Positions 41,044 through 50,152 of a stretch of 64,000 nt of DNA are shown here, in pieces. Within the stretch, counting starts at the first letter, position 1, and each line of letters opens with the position of its first letter. A program made the translations under genes and the position numbers. Source of the stretch: Chloroflexota bacterium (GTDB lineage: Bacteria; Chloroflexota; Anaerolineae; B4-G1; SLSP01); contig JAIOAX010000023.1 in the NCBI GenBank assembly GCA_019873645.1, positions 16,730-80,729 on the forward strand, in the 5' to 3' direction. Below the pieces are notes generated by a model. That model saw nothing but the letters and a program-made list of their open reading frames with translations, had not been told where the DNA came from and searched no databases.

Positions 41044-41460
41044 ATGGCACGCGGACTCAACAAAGTGATGATTATCGGTCGCCTGGGCCGCGAACCGGAA
41101 ATGCGTTTTACTTCCGGCGGGCGTCCGGTGGCGTCCTTCAGCGTGGTGACAACGCGCGGCTGGACGAACAACGAGGGCGAGCGTCAGGAAGAAAGCGAGT
41201 GGTTCCATGTCGTAACCTGGGGGGGCCTGGCGGAGTTGTGTAAAAAGCGACTCCACAAAGGCTCGCAGGTCTATGTAGAAGGGCGACTGCAAACCCGCTG
41301 TTGGGACGGACCGGATGGAGAGCGGCATTACCGCACCGAACTGGTGGCCCAGGAGTTGATTTTCCTGGATGGATATGAGGGCGCGTCTGAAGTCGAAGAT
41401 GAAGATGAAACAGAGTTCTTCGCCGACGAGGATGTGGGTCATCAAGAGCATCTGGATTGA
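41044..41460 (+). CDS. ssb: Single-stranded DNA-binding protein
   Basis: The 138-residue protein has one OB fold: LNKVMIIGRLGREPEMRFTS, ESEWFHVVTWGGLAELCKKR and GSQVYVEGRLQTRCWDGPDG. It coats single-stranded DNA in replication and repair. The acidic tail ends GHQEHLD instead of the usual DDxPF tip that recruits partner proteins, so partner binding may differ. It follows rpsF by 31 bases, the usual order. Confidence 0.95.
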   Translation: MARGLNKVMIIGRLGREPEMRFTSGGRPVASFSVVTTRGWTNNEGERQEESEWFHVVTWGGLAELCKKRLHKGSQVYVEGRLQTRCWDGPDGERHYRTELVAQELIFLDGYEGASEVEDEDETEFFADEDVGHQEHLD

Positions 41461-41492
41461 TTAAGGGACGCCATACCAACCGACAGTTTTTT

Positions 41493-41550
41493 GTCAACGG
41501 ATTAGACAGATTTTAACGTTCCAACGTTCAAACGTGATAATGTTCCAACG
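41493..41550. repeat. GTCAACGGATT and GTTCCAACG repeats
   Basis: Two phrases met elsewhere in the window lie side by side: GTCAACGGATTAGACAGATT (inverted relative of 5781-5867) and GTTCCAACGTTCAAACGTG (inverted relative of 5682-5734). They fill the gap between ssb and rpsR. Confidence 0.6.
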
Positions 41551-41572
41551 AATTTTAATGAGGAGATGAACT

Positions 41573-41827
41573 GTGAGCGATTTCAAACAGCGCCGTGGAC
41601 GGCATTTTGTGCCACGCCGAAAAGTCTGTTATTTTTGCAACGAAAAGAGCTTGATGATTGACTATAAAGACGCCGACTTCCTGCGCCGCTTTGTCAGCGA
41701 CCGCGGCAAGATCCGCCCGCGCCGCCAGACGGGTGTATGCGCCAAACATCAGCGGCAACTGGCCATCGCCATCAAGCGCGCCCGCCACATGGCCTTGCTG
41801 CCGTTTGTGGCCGAAATTCAAAGATGA
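41573..41827 (+). CDS. rpsR: 30S ribosomal protein S18
   Basis: GTG start after GAGGAG. The 84-residue S18 reads [40 protein letters not shown] and [20 protein letters not shown]. The CxxC plus CxxH set suggests the zinc-binding form. It pairs with S6 on the 30S platform. In most bacteria rplI (L9) follows; here a PpiC-type foldase follows instead. Confidence 0.96.
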   Translation: MSDFKQRRGRHFVPRRKVCYFCNEKSLMIDYKDADFLRRFVSDRGKIRPRRQTGVCAKHQRQLAIAIKRARHMALLPFVAEIQR

Positions 41828-41892
41828 ATGTCAATTTTATCGCCGGCCGGGCATAGGGGTATCTATGCCCGGCGATTGTTGGAGAACCCATC

Positions 41893-43023
41893 ATGGCTAA
41901 ACCCAGTCCCCCCAAAGAACTGACCCGCAAGCAACTTGCGCGCCGCGAAAAAGAGAAACGGCTGAACCGAATCCTGATCTGGTCGGCGGTTGGTGTAGCG
42001 GCGCTCATCATTCTGATCCTGGGCTACGGCTTGCTCACCGAACTGGTCATCAAACCCGCTAAGCCCGTGGCCAAAGTTGACGGTGTCGCCATTACCACCA
42101 AAGAATTTCAAACCCGCCTGTACTACGAACGGCTGTTGATGCGCAATCAGTTGCAGGCATACCAGAACTACCTGCTCCAGATTGACCCCAACGACGAAAC
42201 GATGCAAAGTTTCTACCAGCAGGTACAGACCACGATCAGCAATCTGGAGACGCAACTCTCGGAAACGATGGCCTCCACGGTTGCCAAACAAGTCCTGGAT
42301 AATATGGTGGAAGAACGCATTGTGCAGCAAGAGGCGCAGACTCGGGGGCTAACCGTCGCAGAGGACGAGGTCAACCTGAGCATCGAACAAATGTTGGGCT
42401 ACGACCGCACGATTACGGCGACGGAGACAACGACCGCGACGGCGACGCCGCGGGAGAGTTTTGACTCGCTTTACCAAAAGTTCCGCGAAAACATTCTTGA
42501 AGAAAGCAAACTCTCCGAAACAGCCTACCGCACCATGGTCAAAACCGACCTGCTCAAAGAGCAACTCAAGAAGGCCCTTGGCGCCGATATTGAGCAGACC
42601 GCCGAGCAAGTCGAAGTGACCTTCTTTATGGTTGCAAGTGCAGAAGATGGCCGGGCGTTGCAAGAACGTATCAACAACGGCGCAGACGTGAAGGCGTTGG
42701 TCGAAGAGTTGAACAATGACGACAGTACCGAGACGGCCGGGTACGCCTTCCCCTGGTTGCCGGTCGGCTACATCGGCGGACAATTGGGGCCGACGTTGGA
42801 ACAGGTGGCTTTCAACACGCCGGTAGGGAAAGCTGCCGATCCGACACAGGGCGCCGATGGGCGGTACTACGTCATCTACGTCAGCGGCCATGAAGAACGC
42901 CCGCTGAGCGAATCGGTCCTTGCACAAAACCGCGAGCAGAAATACACCGCCTGGCTCTCGGAGCAAAAAGAGCAACGCTGCGAATATCTCGACTGGCAAA
43001 AGGCGGTATTGACTACCCCCTAG
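41893..43023 (+). CDS. Membrane-anchored SurA/PpiC-type peptidyl-prolyl isomerase (foldase)
   Basis: The 376-residue protein has a basic N-terminus, one membrane helix (about 38-56, GVAALIILILGYGLLTELVI) and a SurA-N-like helical domain starting AKVDGVAITTKEFQTRLYYE. A parvulin-like region follows (about 230-345, RALQERINNGADVKALVEEL, LEQVAFNTPVGKAADPTQGA, GRYYVIYVSGHEERPLSES). It should face outward and help exported proteins fold, like PrsA. The parvulin core is diverged, so isomerase activity is uncertain. It ends before a clear terminator and is probably the last gene of the rpsF operon. Confidence 0.85.
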   Translation: MAKPSPPKELTRKQLARREKEKRLNRILIWSAVGVAALIILILGYGLLTELVIKPAKPVAKVDGVAITTKEFQTRLYYERLLMRNQLQAYQNYLLQIDPNDETMQSFYQQVQTTISNLETQLSETMASTVAKQVLDNMVEERIVQQEAQTRGLTVAEDEVNLSIEQMLGYDRTITATETTTATATPRESFDSLYQKFRENILEESKLSETAYRTMVKTDLLKEQLKKALGADIEQTAEQVEVTFFMVASAEDGRALQERINNGADVKALVEELNNDDSTETAGYAFPWLPVGYIGGQLGPTLEQVAFNTPVGKAADPTQGADGRYYVIYVSGHEERPLSESVLAQNREQKYTAWLSEQKEQRCEYLDWQKAVLTTP

Positions 43024-43050
43024 CCGGTTGGTAACTACCCTTATGTCATA

Positions 43051-43078
43051 GAAAGCCCCTCTTAATGAGGGGCTTTTC
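43051..43078 (+). terminator. Rho-independent terminator after the foldase gene
   Basis: Stem AAAGCCCCTC/GAGGGGCTTT with loop TTAAT followed by TTCT, 28 bases after the stop codon. The complement also has a T-rich end, so it may also serve relA from the other side. Confidence 0.85.
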
Positions 43079-43101
43079 TGTGAAGTCTATCCCCAAAATG
43101 G

Positions 43102-43130
43102 TTAGCAGATTAAGCAGATTGAGCAGATTT
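43102..43130. repeat. AGCAGATTAAGCAGATT repeat
   Basis: Three tandem copies of AGCAGATT(A/G)AG, the same phrase as at 8849-8914, in the gap between foldase and relA. The phrase AATCCGTTGACA at about 43148 belongs to the 5781 family. Confidence 0.6.
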
Positions 43131-43213
43131 ATGCGAAAGCTGAAAGCTAATCCGTTGACATGCACTTTTATGCCGGGCGGAGCGTGTAGCTCATGGTGTC
43201 TATTCGCCATAGA

Positions 43214-45445
43214 TTACGCCACCATGCGTTTGGCCTCGATCACATTGCGGATCTGCCCGACTTTTGCCAGAACACGCGTGAGCGTTGCCAGGTCCGGCAC
43301 CTCCAAAGTCATATACACCGGCAGAATGTTATAGCGGTTGCGCTTGCCGGTGCTCACCGAAGCTACGTTGATGTCATGATTAGCCATAATTTCGGTGATA
43401 TCGTGCAGCAACCCCGCGCGGTCATACGCCGTGATCACAACCTGAATCGGGAAGGTGCGTTTTTCGCGTCCCCATTCCACTTCGATAAGGCGTTCCAGGT
43501 CTTCTGGCCCCATCCGCAAGATATTGGGACAATCCTGGCGGTGAATTGTGACGCCATGGCCGCGGGTGATGTAGCCCACGATTTCCTCGCCGGGCAAGGG
43601 GTTACAACATCGGCCCAGATGCATCAACAACCCCCCGGTCCCCCGAACATTGATCCCGTCCGTGACCACTTCCATCGGCGGCGTCGGCGGGCCGGTGTAG
43701 AGTTCCTCCTCTGCCGCGACCTCCTCGGCTTTTTCCTCTTCTTTTTTCTCAGCGAACTGCTCAATATAACTTTCCAGACGTCTGGCGATCGCATCGCTGG
43801 TGATGTCGCCCACCCCTACCGCGACCAGAAAATCCTCAGGAGTCGCATAACGCTTGCGAAAAAGCTCGGCCACTTCTTCGACAAAGAGCGCCAGCCCCAG
43901 GCGTTTCAAAAGTTTATCCACCACCAAACGCCCTTGCGCGATATTTTGTTCTTTGTCCTGACGTCTGAACCACTGCTTGATCTTCTGCCGGGCATGCGGC
44001 GTCTTGATGTAACCGAGTTCTTCGTTGAGCCAATCGCGGCTTGGGCCGCCCTTGCGCCCGCGGATGATTTCCACCTGCTCCCCGGTCTTGAGCTGATAAT
44101 GCAGGGGCACCCAACGTCCATCCACCTTAGCTCCCCGGCAGGTGTGCCCGATCTCGGTGTGCACCGCATAGGCAAAGTCGAGTGGTGTCGCGCCGGCAGG
44201 CAAATCAATCACTTTCCCGCGCGGCGTGAACACATACACCCGATCCCGAAACCCATCCAAACGCACCGAGGTCGCCAGCTCACGCGCATCGCTGGTTTCC
44301 TGCGTGTACTCCCGAAAGCTCTGGCGCACGGTGGAGATCTGTTGCATGGCCTGAGCGCTCAAACGCACATCCTGCTCTTTGTAACGCCAATGCGCGGCGA
44401 CCCCAAACTCCGCGATTTCATCCATAGCATAAGTGCGGATTTGCACTTCCAGCGGCGTCCCATGTTGTCCGATGACCGCCGTGTGCAAACTCTGATAACC
44501 GTTAGGTTTGGGATTGGCGATATAGTCGTCGAATTCGCCGGGGATGGGTGTCCACAAATGATGCACAATGCCGAGCACTTGATAACATTGATTGTCGGTA
44601 TCCACCAGCACCCGTAAGCCCTCGGCATCATAAATACGCGCGAAAGGCAGGTTTTTGCGGCGCATCTTCAGATAGATGCTGTAAATGTGCTTGGAACGCC
44701 CTTTGATCTGCGCCGGGACCTTCTCACGTTCCAGGGCGGCCTGCAAAATCTGAATATGTTCGGCGACCCGTGCGTCGCGTTCTTCACGGTGGATTTGCAA
44801 GAAGCGGGTCAACTCCTCAAACATCGTGGGATTCAGATACCGGAAAGCGAGGTCTTCCAGCTCGGCCTTCCAGACCCAGATGCCCAGACGGTTCGCCACC
44901 GGCGCAAAAATCTCCAACGTCTCACGCGCCATGCGTTGCTGATTTGCCGGAGGGAGAGCGGCCAGCGTCCGCATATTATGCAGACGGTCGGCCAGCTTGA
45001 TGAAGATGACCCGCACATCATCCTCGACCATTGCCAGCAACAACTTGCGCAGGCTTTCCAGCTCTTGCAGGTCGCGGGTGCGCTGGCTATCCTCCTTGAC
45101 CAGCTCCTCGACCCGGTCGAGTTTGGTGACGCCTTCCACCAGCACCAGCACCTCTTTGCCGAACTGCGCTTCCAGCTCTTCACGGGGAACAGGGCAATCT
45201 TCAAGCACATCATGCAACAATCCGGCGGCAATCACCGCCGGATCGAAGCGCATTTCGGCCAACAGATAGGCCACCTGGAGAGGATGCTGAATGTAGGGTT
45301 CCCCGGATTTGCGGGTCTGGCCGTTGTGAGCGGTGCAGGCGAATTCGTAGGCGCGGCGGATGAGAGTGCGGGCATCCAGACCCAAAACACTTTCGGGAAG
45401 ACGCGACATAATACCATCAATAGTAAGCACAGGATATTCCGCCAT
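43214..45445 (-). CDS. relA: RelA/SpoT bifunctional (p)ppGpp synthetase/hydrolase
   Basis: The start at 45445 (MAEYPVLTIDG) has GGGGAG upstream; the longer frame to 45562 has no support. In the 743-residue protein, the HD hydrolase domain keeps H40, H54 and HDVLED (78-83). The synthetase domain has RSKHIYSIYLKMRRKNLPFA, IYDAEGLRVLVDT and NPKPNGYQSLHTAVIG. TGS (VYVFTPRGKVIDLPAGATPL) and C-terminal ACT (GLLHDITEIMANHDINVASV) domains are complete. It should both make and break the stringent-response alarmone. Single-gene control and no partner nearby are normal. Confidence 0.95.
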   Translation of the reverse strand: MAEYPVLTIDGIMSRLPESVLGLDARTLIRRAYEFACTAHNGQTRKSGEPYIQHPLQVAYLLAEMRFDPAVIAAGLLHDVLEDCPVPREELEAQFGKEVLVLVEGVTKLDRVEELVKEDSQRTRDLQELESLRKLLLAMVEDDVRVIFIKLADRLHNMRTLAALPPANQQRMARETLEIFAPVANRLGIWVWKAELEDLAFRYLNPTMFEELTRFLQIHREERDARVAEHIQILQAALEREKVPAQIKGRSKHIYSIYLKMRRKNLPFARIYDAEGLRVLVDTDNQCYQVLGIVHHLWTPIPGEFDDYIANPKPNGYQSLHTAVIGQHGTPLEVQIRTYAMDEIAEFGVAAHWRYKEQDVRLSAQAMQQISTVRQSFREYTQETSDARELATSVRLDGFRDRVYVFTPRGKVIDLPAGATPLDFAYAVHTEIGHTCRGAKVDGRWVPLHYQLKTGEQVEIIRGRKGGPSRDWLNEELGYIKTPHARQKIKQWFRRQDKEQNIAQGRLVVDKLLKRLGLALFVEEVAELFRKRYATPEDFLVAVGVGDITSDAIARRLESYIEQFAEKKEEEKAEEVAAEEELYTGPPTPPMEVVTDGINVRGTGGLLMHLGRCCNPLPGEEIVGYITRGHGVTIHRQDCPNILRMGPEDLERLIEVEWGREKRTFPIQVVITAYDRAGLLHDITEIMANHDINVASVSTGKRNRYNILPVYMTLEVPDLATLTRVLAKVGQIRNVIEAKRMVA

Positions 45446-45564
45446 CTTCCAATCATCTCCCCAATTCACTATATCTATATCCCGGGCTTTAGACTTGATA
45501 GATTCCTGAATTGTATTATGATACCCTTGTTTTGCGAAAATCCAAGTCAGAAGAGAGGCCATTT

Positions 45565-46194
45565 ATGCAAATCTACCGTAAAATCAATCGCTCGGTTATC
45601 ATAGGCATTGCTATCATTCTGCTCACGGCCTGTGGGGGTGGGAGTCCTACATCTTCGCAGCCTTCATCACCCCTTCAGACTCCGTCTACAGTGATGCAGT
45701 CACCTCTTCCTGGCATGACTTCTCCGCCGCCTACCCCCACGCTCGATCTTTCAATCGAATACGGTTTGTCGCAAGATCAGCCTGCCCCGATAGGCGTACC
45801 GGTTAAGGCAGAAGACGGCCTGATCATCACCGTATTGGAAGCCAAACGCAACAGTGAAGAGGAATTAGTCAGCATAAACCCCTTTAACATCTTCTACCCA
45901 AATGATGAAGCCGTGCTGATACGTGCAAGGGTTGAATTGCCTAAGGATCCCCCACAACCGTTCACATTGCTCTCAATAGATTTCGACATTGTAGATGAAA
46001 ACGGCACGCTGTATGCTTACCCCCTGACCGTCATCGTCGCCGATGAACTCAAAGCCAGAATGGAGCGGGCCACCACGCTTGAAGGTTATTTAGCTTTTGT
46101 CCTTCCGCGTGGGCACACACGACTGACGATGCGATATTTGCCTAAAGACCGTGAGCAGACTTACAATCCTCGCTGGTTTATTCTGGCGCCATAG
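45565..46194 (+). CDS. Lipoprotein with DUF4352-like domain
   Basis: The start at 45565 (MQIYRKINRS) follows GAGAGG; the longer frame overlaps relA's upstream region. In the 209-residue protein the signal sequence ends in lipobox LLTAC, then a Ser/Pro/Thr-rich linker. From about residue 65 there is an Ig-like domain resembling DUF4352 (PIGVPVKAEDGLIITVLEAK, NDEAVLIRARVEL). It should be tethered outside the membrane. Function unknown. It ends at a bidirectional hairpin. Confidence 0.75.
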   Translation: MQIYRKINRSVIIGIAIILLTACGGGSPTSSQPSSPLQTPSTVMQSPLPGMTSPPPTPTLDLSIEYGLSQDQPAPIGVPVKAEDGLIITVLEAKRNSEEELVSINPFNIFYPNDEAVLIRARVELPKDPPQPFTLLSIDFDIVDENGTLYAYPLTVIVADELKARMERATTLEGYLAFVLPRGHTRLTMRYLPKDREQTYNPRWFILAP

Positions 46195-46310
46195 GTCGAG
46201 ACTTATGGTCAGGAAAAGTTAAATAAGGATGCAAATATCGCCCTGACGTGTTAAGACCCTCCTGAAGAACCTGCCAGTTCAAAAGTACAACCGACCCGAA
46301 AGCAAAAAAG

Positions 46311-46342
46311 CAAAGATGGCGCTTGTTAAAGCGCCATCTTTG
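46311..46342. terminator. Bidirectional terminator hairpin
   Basis: Perfect 14-base stem CAAAGATGGCGCTT/AAGCGCCATCTTTG with loop GTTA between convergent genes; the upstream side is A-rich, giving a T-run on the minus strand. The 180-base gap holds nothing else. Confidence 0.75.
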
Positions 46343-46374
46343 TTGCTACCGGGTCCTCGTGCTAGAGACTATGG

Positions 46375-47736
46375 TTATTTCTTGGGGAAGGCATTGTACA
46401 TACCGGCGAGGCCTGCCCGGGTGGGGAAGCCGCCGTCTACGTTGCCGACCACAACGACGGGTTGCGTGGACTCAACGACCACAGTCCCACTCCAGCCATC
46501 GGCCAGCCCCAGGTCCTCGTTAAGCGTGTTCTTCGCGAACGCGATGTATTGCGCCACGTTGTTCTGAGTTGCAGTCGCAGATGGGGTAGTAGCGCCACGG
46601 GCATAGAACTTGAAGGTAATCGTCGCCGGTGTAGCGCCAAGGTTCATCGCAATCACACCGGAACGCCAACCACCGAAGCGCTTGTACTGCGAGGGCAGAT
46701 ATACCGTCGTCGCGCCATCACTGGCCAGGACCGCATTGTAAGCATTCCCCTTGCCCTGGGCCCGGCTGGTCACGTCAACGATAGCGATAATCGGCTGCCC
46801 GCTGGATCTGACAACTGCCGTTCCGGCATAACCAGTGGCGAGCGCGTCAATGTTATTGGTATTGATAGCTTGAACACCACCGTTCGCTGCAAACGCATTG
46901 GGGAAGTTATAGGTCGTGACTTTGCTGCCATTGCGGTCATAGAAATCAATGGACACCGTGGTTGTCGTTGTCCCCAGGTTCTGCACGTTGATACCATTGC
47001 TATCCCAGGCGCCAAAGACTTTGTAAATAGCCGGGACGAAAACCTGCGTGTCGCCCGCCGGGAAGCCATTGTATTCCTCGGCAATCATACCGGCCTCGGT
47101 GACACGGCTGTTACGCACCACTGCGCCCATTTTATAGCTGGACTCAATAACGGCGCCGCCGGCCCAACCGGCAGGAATTCCGGTCTCATCAGCGGTGAGA
47201 ACCTTAACCGTCGCATAGGTGACCAGATTGATCGTCTTTTGAGCCGTCTGATTGCCCTGGCGGTCACGGAAGGTGATCGTAGCCGTTGCGCCTGATGGGA
47301 CCTGCTCGACAGCCTGGATCCAAAGTTCACTGTACCAGTTGCCGAGGCCCTTGTAAAGCGCAGGGAGATACACTTTGGTCGCACCCTCTGTCACAGCGCT
47401 GTAGAAGCCAACGCTGTCACTGTCGGTGTCGTTGCCGATTGCAGCAATCGGCTGATCGGCGCTGACCACCAGCGAACCGACAAAACCATCGCTCAGCCCG
47501 GTCTGGTTGGAGGCGCCGAAACCGACCGCCGAGGCCGGCTGTACCACCGTCTCGGTAAAGGCGACGGTATTCCCTGCCTGGTTGTAATAGTCCAGACGCA
47601 CGGTAGTAGCCGCATCACCCAGGTTCTGAACAACAACACCGGTAGTCCGTGAGCCGGTCGCTAAAATATTGGAGACCGACAACCCCATCAACAAACCAGC
47701 GACAAGCAAAACAGTTACAAGAGATAACTTCTTCAT
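46375..47736 (-). CDS. Secreted repeat protein, paralogue A
   Basis: The 453-residue protein has a signal peptide (LVTVLLVAGLLMGLSVSNI) and a GGAGG ribosome-binding site. The mature part is about four beta-rich repeats of roughly 100 residues. Each has a 'QNLG-TTxVxIDFYDxxG' strand pair and a 'VYxPxxYKxxGxW' phrase, for example TTGVVVQNLG, YKGLGNWYSELWIQ, FGAWDSNGINVQNLG and YKRFGGWRSGVIAMNLG. No catalytic motif, membrane anchor or sorting tail is seen, so it is either released or held by other proteins. The next gene upstream on the same strand is a close paralogue with the same layout. Function unknown; surface structure or adhesion is a guess. Confidence 0.78.
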   Translation of the reverse strand: MKKLSLVTVLLVAGLLMGLSVSNILATGSRTTGVVVQNLGDAATTVRLDYYNQAGNTVAFTETVVQPASAVGFGASNQTGLSDGFVGSLVVSADQPIAAIGNDTDSDSVGFYSAVTEGATKVYLPALYKGLGNWYSELWIQAVEQVPSGATATITFRDRQGNQTAQKTINLVTYATVKVLTADETGIPAGWAGGAVIESSYKMGAVVRNSRVTEAGMIAEEYNGFPAGDTQVFVPAIYKVFGAWDSNGINVQNLGTTTTTVSIDFYDRNGSKVTTYNFPNAFAANGGVQAINTNNIDALATGYAGTAVVRSSGQPIIAIVDVTSRAQGKGNAYNAVLASDGATTVYLPSQYKRFGGWRSGVIAMNLGATPATITFKFYARGATTPSATATQNNVAQYIAFAKNTLNEDLGLADGWSGTVVVESTQPVVVVGNVDGGFPTRAGLAGMYNAFPKK

Positions 47737-47843
47737 GACTATCCTCCTAGATATATGTTTAGTTGGGACCCGATCTGTCCTTATTATGCTCTGCTCCGGT
47801 CAAAAATCAATACTCCTTTGGGATTATCCTCTTGATCTATGGT

Positions 47844-49262
47844 TTACTTTTGGGGGAAAGCGATATACATTGCCGCTTTACCCTGGTTACGCGGCGGCGT
47901 CAAGGTGTCATACCCCCCGTCAACATTCCCGATGACCACCAATGGTTGTCCACCGGAGCGCACGATAACAGTTCCGGTCCACTCATCCGGCAACTGCGCC
48001 GCCACATCAGGGGTCAAAGTGTTTCTGGCAAAGGCAATATTGGAACTGACCGGACTCGAAGAAGTGATTTTGGCGCTCATCGTACTGGCGCCGCGAGCAT
48101 AATACTCAAAAGTGATTGTCGTGGGCGCCGTACCGACATTCATAGCAATGACACCTGAACGCCAACCGCCAAAACGCTTATATTGTGAAGGAAGATAGAC
48201 AACCGAAGCGCCATCTGACGCCAGAACGGCATTGTAAGCATTGCCCTTTCCGGTATCCGTGTCGGTCACATCGGCGACAGCAATAACGGGTTGGCCTGAC
48301 AACGAACGCACGACCGCGGTACCGGCATATCCCTCAGGCAATTCCGGGATGTTTTTCGTGTTGATTGCCTGGGCGCCGCCGTTGGCTGCAAAACTACGGG
48401 TGAAGGGATATGTACAGAGAAGATTTCCATCACGGTCATAGAAATCAATCATCACATAAGTAAGTGCAGTTCCAATGTTTTGTACATTGATGCCGTTGCT
48501 GTCCCAGGGGCCAAAATACTTATACATAGCGGGAATGTAGACGGTGGTATCCCCCCGGGGAAAGCCGTTGTACATTTCGGCGATCGTCCCCTCGCTCGTT
48601 GGGCGAGTATTCTTCACAATGACGGCCATTTTATATGAGGATTGAATGACCGCACCCCCGGCCCATCCATAGGGAATGTCCCCTCCAACGGAAGGGTCGT
48701 AAGATGCCGGCGAAACCATCGCTGTAGCATAACTTTTCAGTAGAACGGACTTAAGTGTTCCTGTCTGTTGCCCCAAACGGTCTATGAATTTAATTGTAGC
48801 CTGGGCACCTGAAGCCACTGGTTCGGTCGCCTGAATCCAGATCTCGCTTTCCCAATTGCCGAGACCGTGGTAAACGGCCGGAATATAAACCGTGGTCGCT
48901 CCCTCAGCGGCAGCACTGAACATGCCCATACTGTCGCTATCGGTATCGTTGCCGATTGCCGCGATGTTCTGATCTGCCATCACTACCAGGGAACCCACAA
49001 ACATATCTCCTAATCCCGGCTGCGCCGCGGCCCCAAACCCCAACGCCGAGGCAGGTTGAATGGTCGTAGTGGTGTAAACGACCAGCGTTCCCGCAAGATT
49101 GTAATACTCCAACCGCACATTGGCTACTTCAGAGCCAAGGTTCTGGATCACCACGCCGGTGGTCCTGGGGCCCACCAACGCATTAGCTGTCAAATATATG
49201 CTCCCCAAGAGTAATGGGACTAAAATCCCAACAATGATCAAAGAGATTTTTCGCTTGCCCAT
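47844..49262 (-). CDS. Secreted repeat protein, paralogue B
   Basis: The 472-residue protein has a signal peptide (IIVGILVPLLLGSIYLTANA) and is co-linear with paralogue A over the whole length, including TTGVVIQNLG, YHGLGNWESEIWIQ, FGPWDSNGINVQNIG and YKRFGGWRSGVIAMNVG. It is about 20 residues longer and lies 107 bases upstream with its own ribosome-binding site (GGAGG). A recent-enough tandem duplication is evident. No motif gives a function. Confidence 0.78.
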   Translation of the reverse strand: MGKRKISLIIVGILVPLLLGSIYLTANALVGPRTTGVVIQNLGSEVANVRLEYYNLAGTLVVYTTTTIQPASALGFGAAAQPGLGDMFVGSLVVMADQNIAAIGNDTDSDSMGMFSAAAEGATTVYIPAVYHGLGNWESEIWIQATEPVASGAQATIKFIDRLGQQTGTLKSVLLKSYATAMVSPASYDPSVGGDIPYGWAGGAVIQSSYKMAVIVKNTRPTSEGTIAEMYNGFPRGDTTVYIPAMYKYFGPWDSNGINVQNIGTALTYVMIDFYDRDGNLLCTYPFTRSFAANGGAQAINTKNIPELPEGYAGTAVVRSLSGQPVIAVADVTDTDTGKGNAYNAVLASDGASVVYLPSQYKRFGGWRSGVIAMNVGTAPTTITFEYYARGASTMSAKITSSSPVSSNIAFARNTLTPDVAAQLPDEWTGTVIVRSGGQPLVVIGNVDGGYDTLTPPRNQGKAAMYIAFPQK

Positions 49263-49472
49263 TTCAAGACCCTCCTTTCTGCCTGTGCCCCTTTACTTAT
49301 CTGATTAGCAAGAAGCATGTAAATTAACTAATTCTCATTATCGCTTATGGCATTCTAAAACTCAATACCTCTTTAGCATTAGAATAATCGTTTGGCTGCA
49401 CAAAGACAGGGTCATCTTCTCCGTCCTTTCCCGCGTGGGAATATATGTTCGCTTAATGAAGAAAAGTCACCT

Positions 49473-50147
49473 TTAGATACGACGCCCAACTACAATTTGG
49501 TTTAACAAGAGTCTTCCCAGTCCCAGCCTTTTAAAAAGGACTTCGATTTTTTCTTCGTGGGGCAAGCCGGCCGGAGCAATCATAAACGGTTCTGCCTCGA
49601 CAATCTCAAAACCGGCTTGCGTCATCAAGCGACGCAGTAAAAGAAGGTCGAATGTGTGGCGATGTTGATCCTCAGGCAAACGGCCCACGCGGGCTGCGAT
49701 CCATTCAAAGAGGGGATTCGGCGTCGTCAAAATGCAAATTCCAGCCGGGCGCAAAATGCGCTGGATATTGTGCAACATTCTCAGGGGTTGAGTGATATGT
49801 TCAATCACAGCTGCAGCACTAACGACATCAAAACTCTCTGCAGCAAATGGCATATCTACCGCGTCGGCCAACAGAGGCGTAAACTGCGTGGGGTCTCCCA
49901 AACACAGCAGATCCCATGAAAGGTCCAGGCCGATGATCTTAAGATACGGCCGATATTCCCGCAACACCGGGATCATCAGTCCATCGGCGACACCAATGTC
50001 AAGCAAATCTCTAGCATGGGGTTGATAAGTTTGAATGGCCCGCGCTACTTCTTTTCCCCGTCGCCATAGACGATATTTGAAGGAGCGCCGCTGTTGGCGC
50101 CCCTCATGATAATCAAGGCCTAAGACCCCATCTCTAAACTCAGACAT
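49473..50147 (-). CDS. Class I SAM-dependent methyltransferase
   Basis: The ATG at 50147 follows GTGAGG and lies five bases past the previous stop; the longer frame runs inside the neighbour. The 224-residue protein has the SAM-binding motif DLLDIGVADGLMIPVL, the acidic residue in IIGLDLSWDLLC, DAVDMPFAAESFDVVSAAAV and the YjiC/UbiE-like IEHITQPLRMLHNIQRILRP. The acceptor is unknown. As the last gene of the glycan operon it may methylate a sugar or lipid intermediate. Confidence 0.85.
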   Translation of the reverse strand: MSEFRDGVLGLDYHEGRQQRRSFKYRLWRRGKEVARAIQTYQPHARDLLDIGVADGLMIPVLREYRPYLKIIGLDLSWDLLCLGDPTQFTPLLADAVDMPFAAESFDVVSAAAVIEHITQPLRMLHNIQRILRPAGICILTTPNPLFEWIAARVGRLPEDQHRHTFDLLLLRRLMTQAGFEIVEAEPFMIAPAGLPHEEKIEVLFKRLGLGRLLLNQIVVGRRI

Positions 50148-50152
50148 AGGCC

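Noticed and set aside
43193..44617. Plus-strand open frame of 474 codons opposite relA
   Set aside because: Lies fully inside the well-supported RelA coding sequence on the other strand; composition is a codon shadow.
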